Positions 63,904-64,000 of a stretch of DNA of 64,000 nucleotides are shown piece after piece. The number at the start of each line of letters is the position of its first letter. Position 1 is the first letter of the stretch. This stretch comes from Bretschneidera sinensis (Eukaryota; Streptophyta; Magnoliopsida; Brassicales; Akaniaceae), in contig CM043698.1 of assembly GCA_023935145.1 (NCBI GenBank), positions 20,959,001 to 21,023,000 on the forward strand. The letters run 5' to 3'. Below the pieces are notes generated by a model, which worked only from the letters and a program-made list of their open reading frames with translations, ran no database searches and was not told where the DNA came from. Both the position numbers and the translations under genes were made by a program.

Positions 63904-64000
63904 TTCCCACTTCTGCAAAATACCAAGAAGAATTTTTCACTTCACGAAAATGGCCATGATCGCCGGAGTTTTCCTCACCAAAGCTTCTGGCCCTGCTTTT

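Noticed and set aside
63916..63918. Glycosyltransferase start at 63918
   Set aside because: The codon is TTG; the first ATG in frame is at 63903, just after an acceptor-like site.

Overview
This is nuclear DNA from a flowering plant, almost certainly a eudicot. It is AT-rich, its genes have GT-AG introns, it encodes plastid and mitochondrial proteins with transit peptides, and it is full of plant retrotransposons. Species cannot be fixed from the sequence. No prokaryotic feature, CRISPR array, rRNA or tRNA gene was found.

Cellular genes. (1) 5271-6171, minus: first three coding exons of a mitochondrial COQ5-type ubiquinone methyltransferase, damaged in the SAM-binding loop and cut by a copia element (474-5219). 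(2) 7862-12344, minus: intact phosphoribosylformylglycinamidine synthase (purine synthesis); a small first coding exon gives a 1411-residue protein. (3) 30507-31538, minus: single-exon AT-hook/PPC nuclear protein of the AHL15/19/20 type. (4) 53422-57559, plus: thylakoid-lumen pentapeptide-repeat protein (15 kDa type) in eight exons, with reading-frame damage at both ends. (5) 58484-63903, minus: three-exon Golgi DUF604 fringe-like glycosyltransferase, 492 residues. These are unrelated housekeeping or regulatory genes; nothing suggests a cluster.

Mobile DNA makes up about half of the window. A copia element (TSD gaagt) at 474-5219 holds a nested, 5'-truncated LINE. A solo LTR (TSD acatg) lies at 14266-15383. 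A large Ty3/gypsy-type element without gag-pol spans 17053-25446; it carries a spliced antisense gene, tandem repeats and a nested solo LTR. A three-layer nest fills 33793-50558: a full-length LINE (13-bp TSD) was split by an 11.8-kb Sirevirus-like copia (LTRs 35346-36540 and 45989-47164), which was itself hit by a 1.65-kb solo LTR (TSD attgc). MITEs lie at 28256-28425 (9-bp TSD) and in both introns of the glycosyltransferase gene.

No clearly new biological system was found. The most unusual signals are arrays of the palindrome CCAGTCGACTGG shared by the Sirevirus LTRs, the related solo LTR and a separate internal block; the spliced antisense gene in the gypsy-type element; and the decayed COQ5 and lumen-protein genes.
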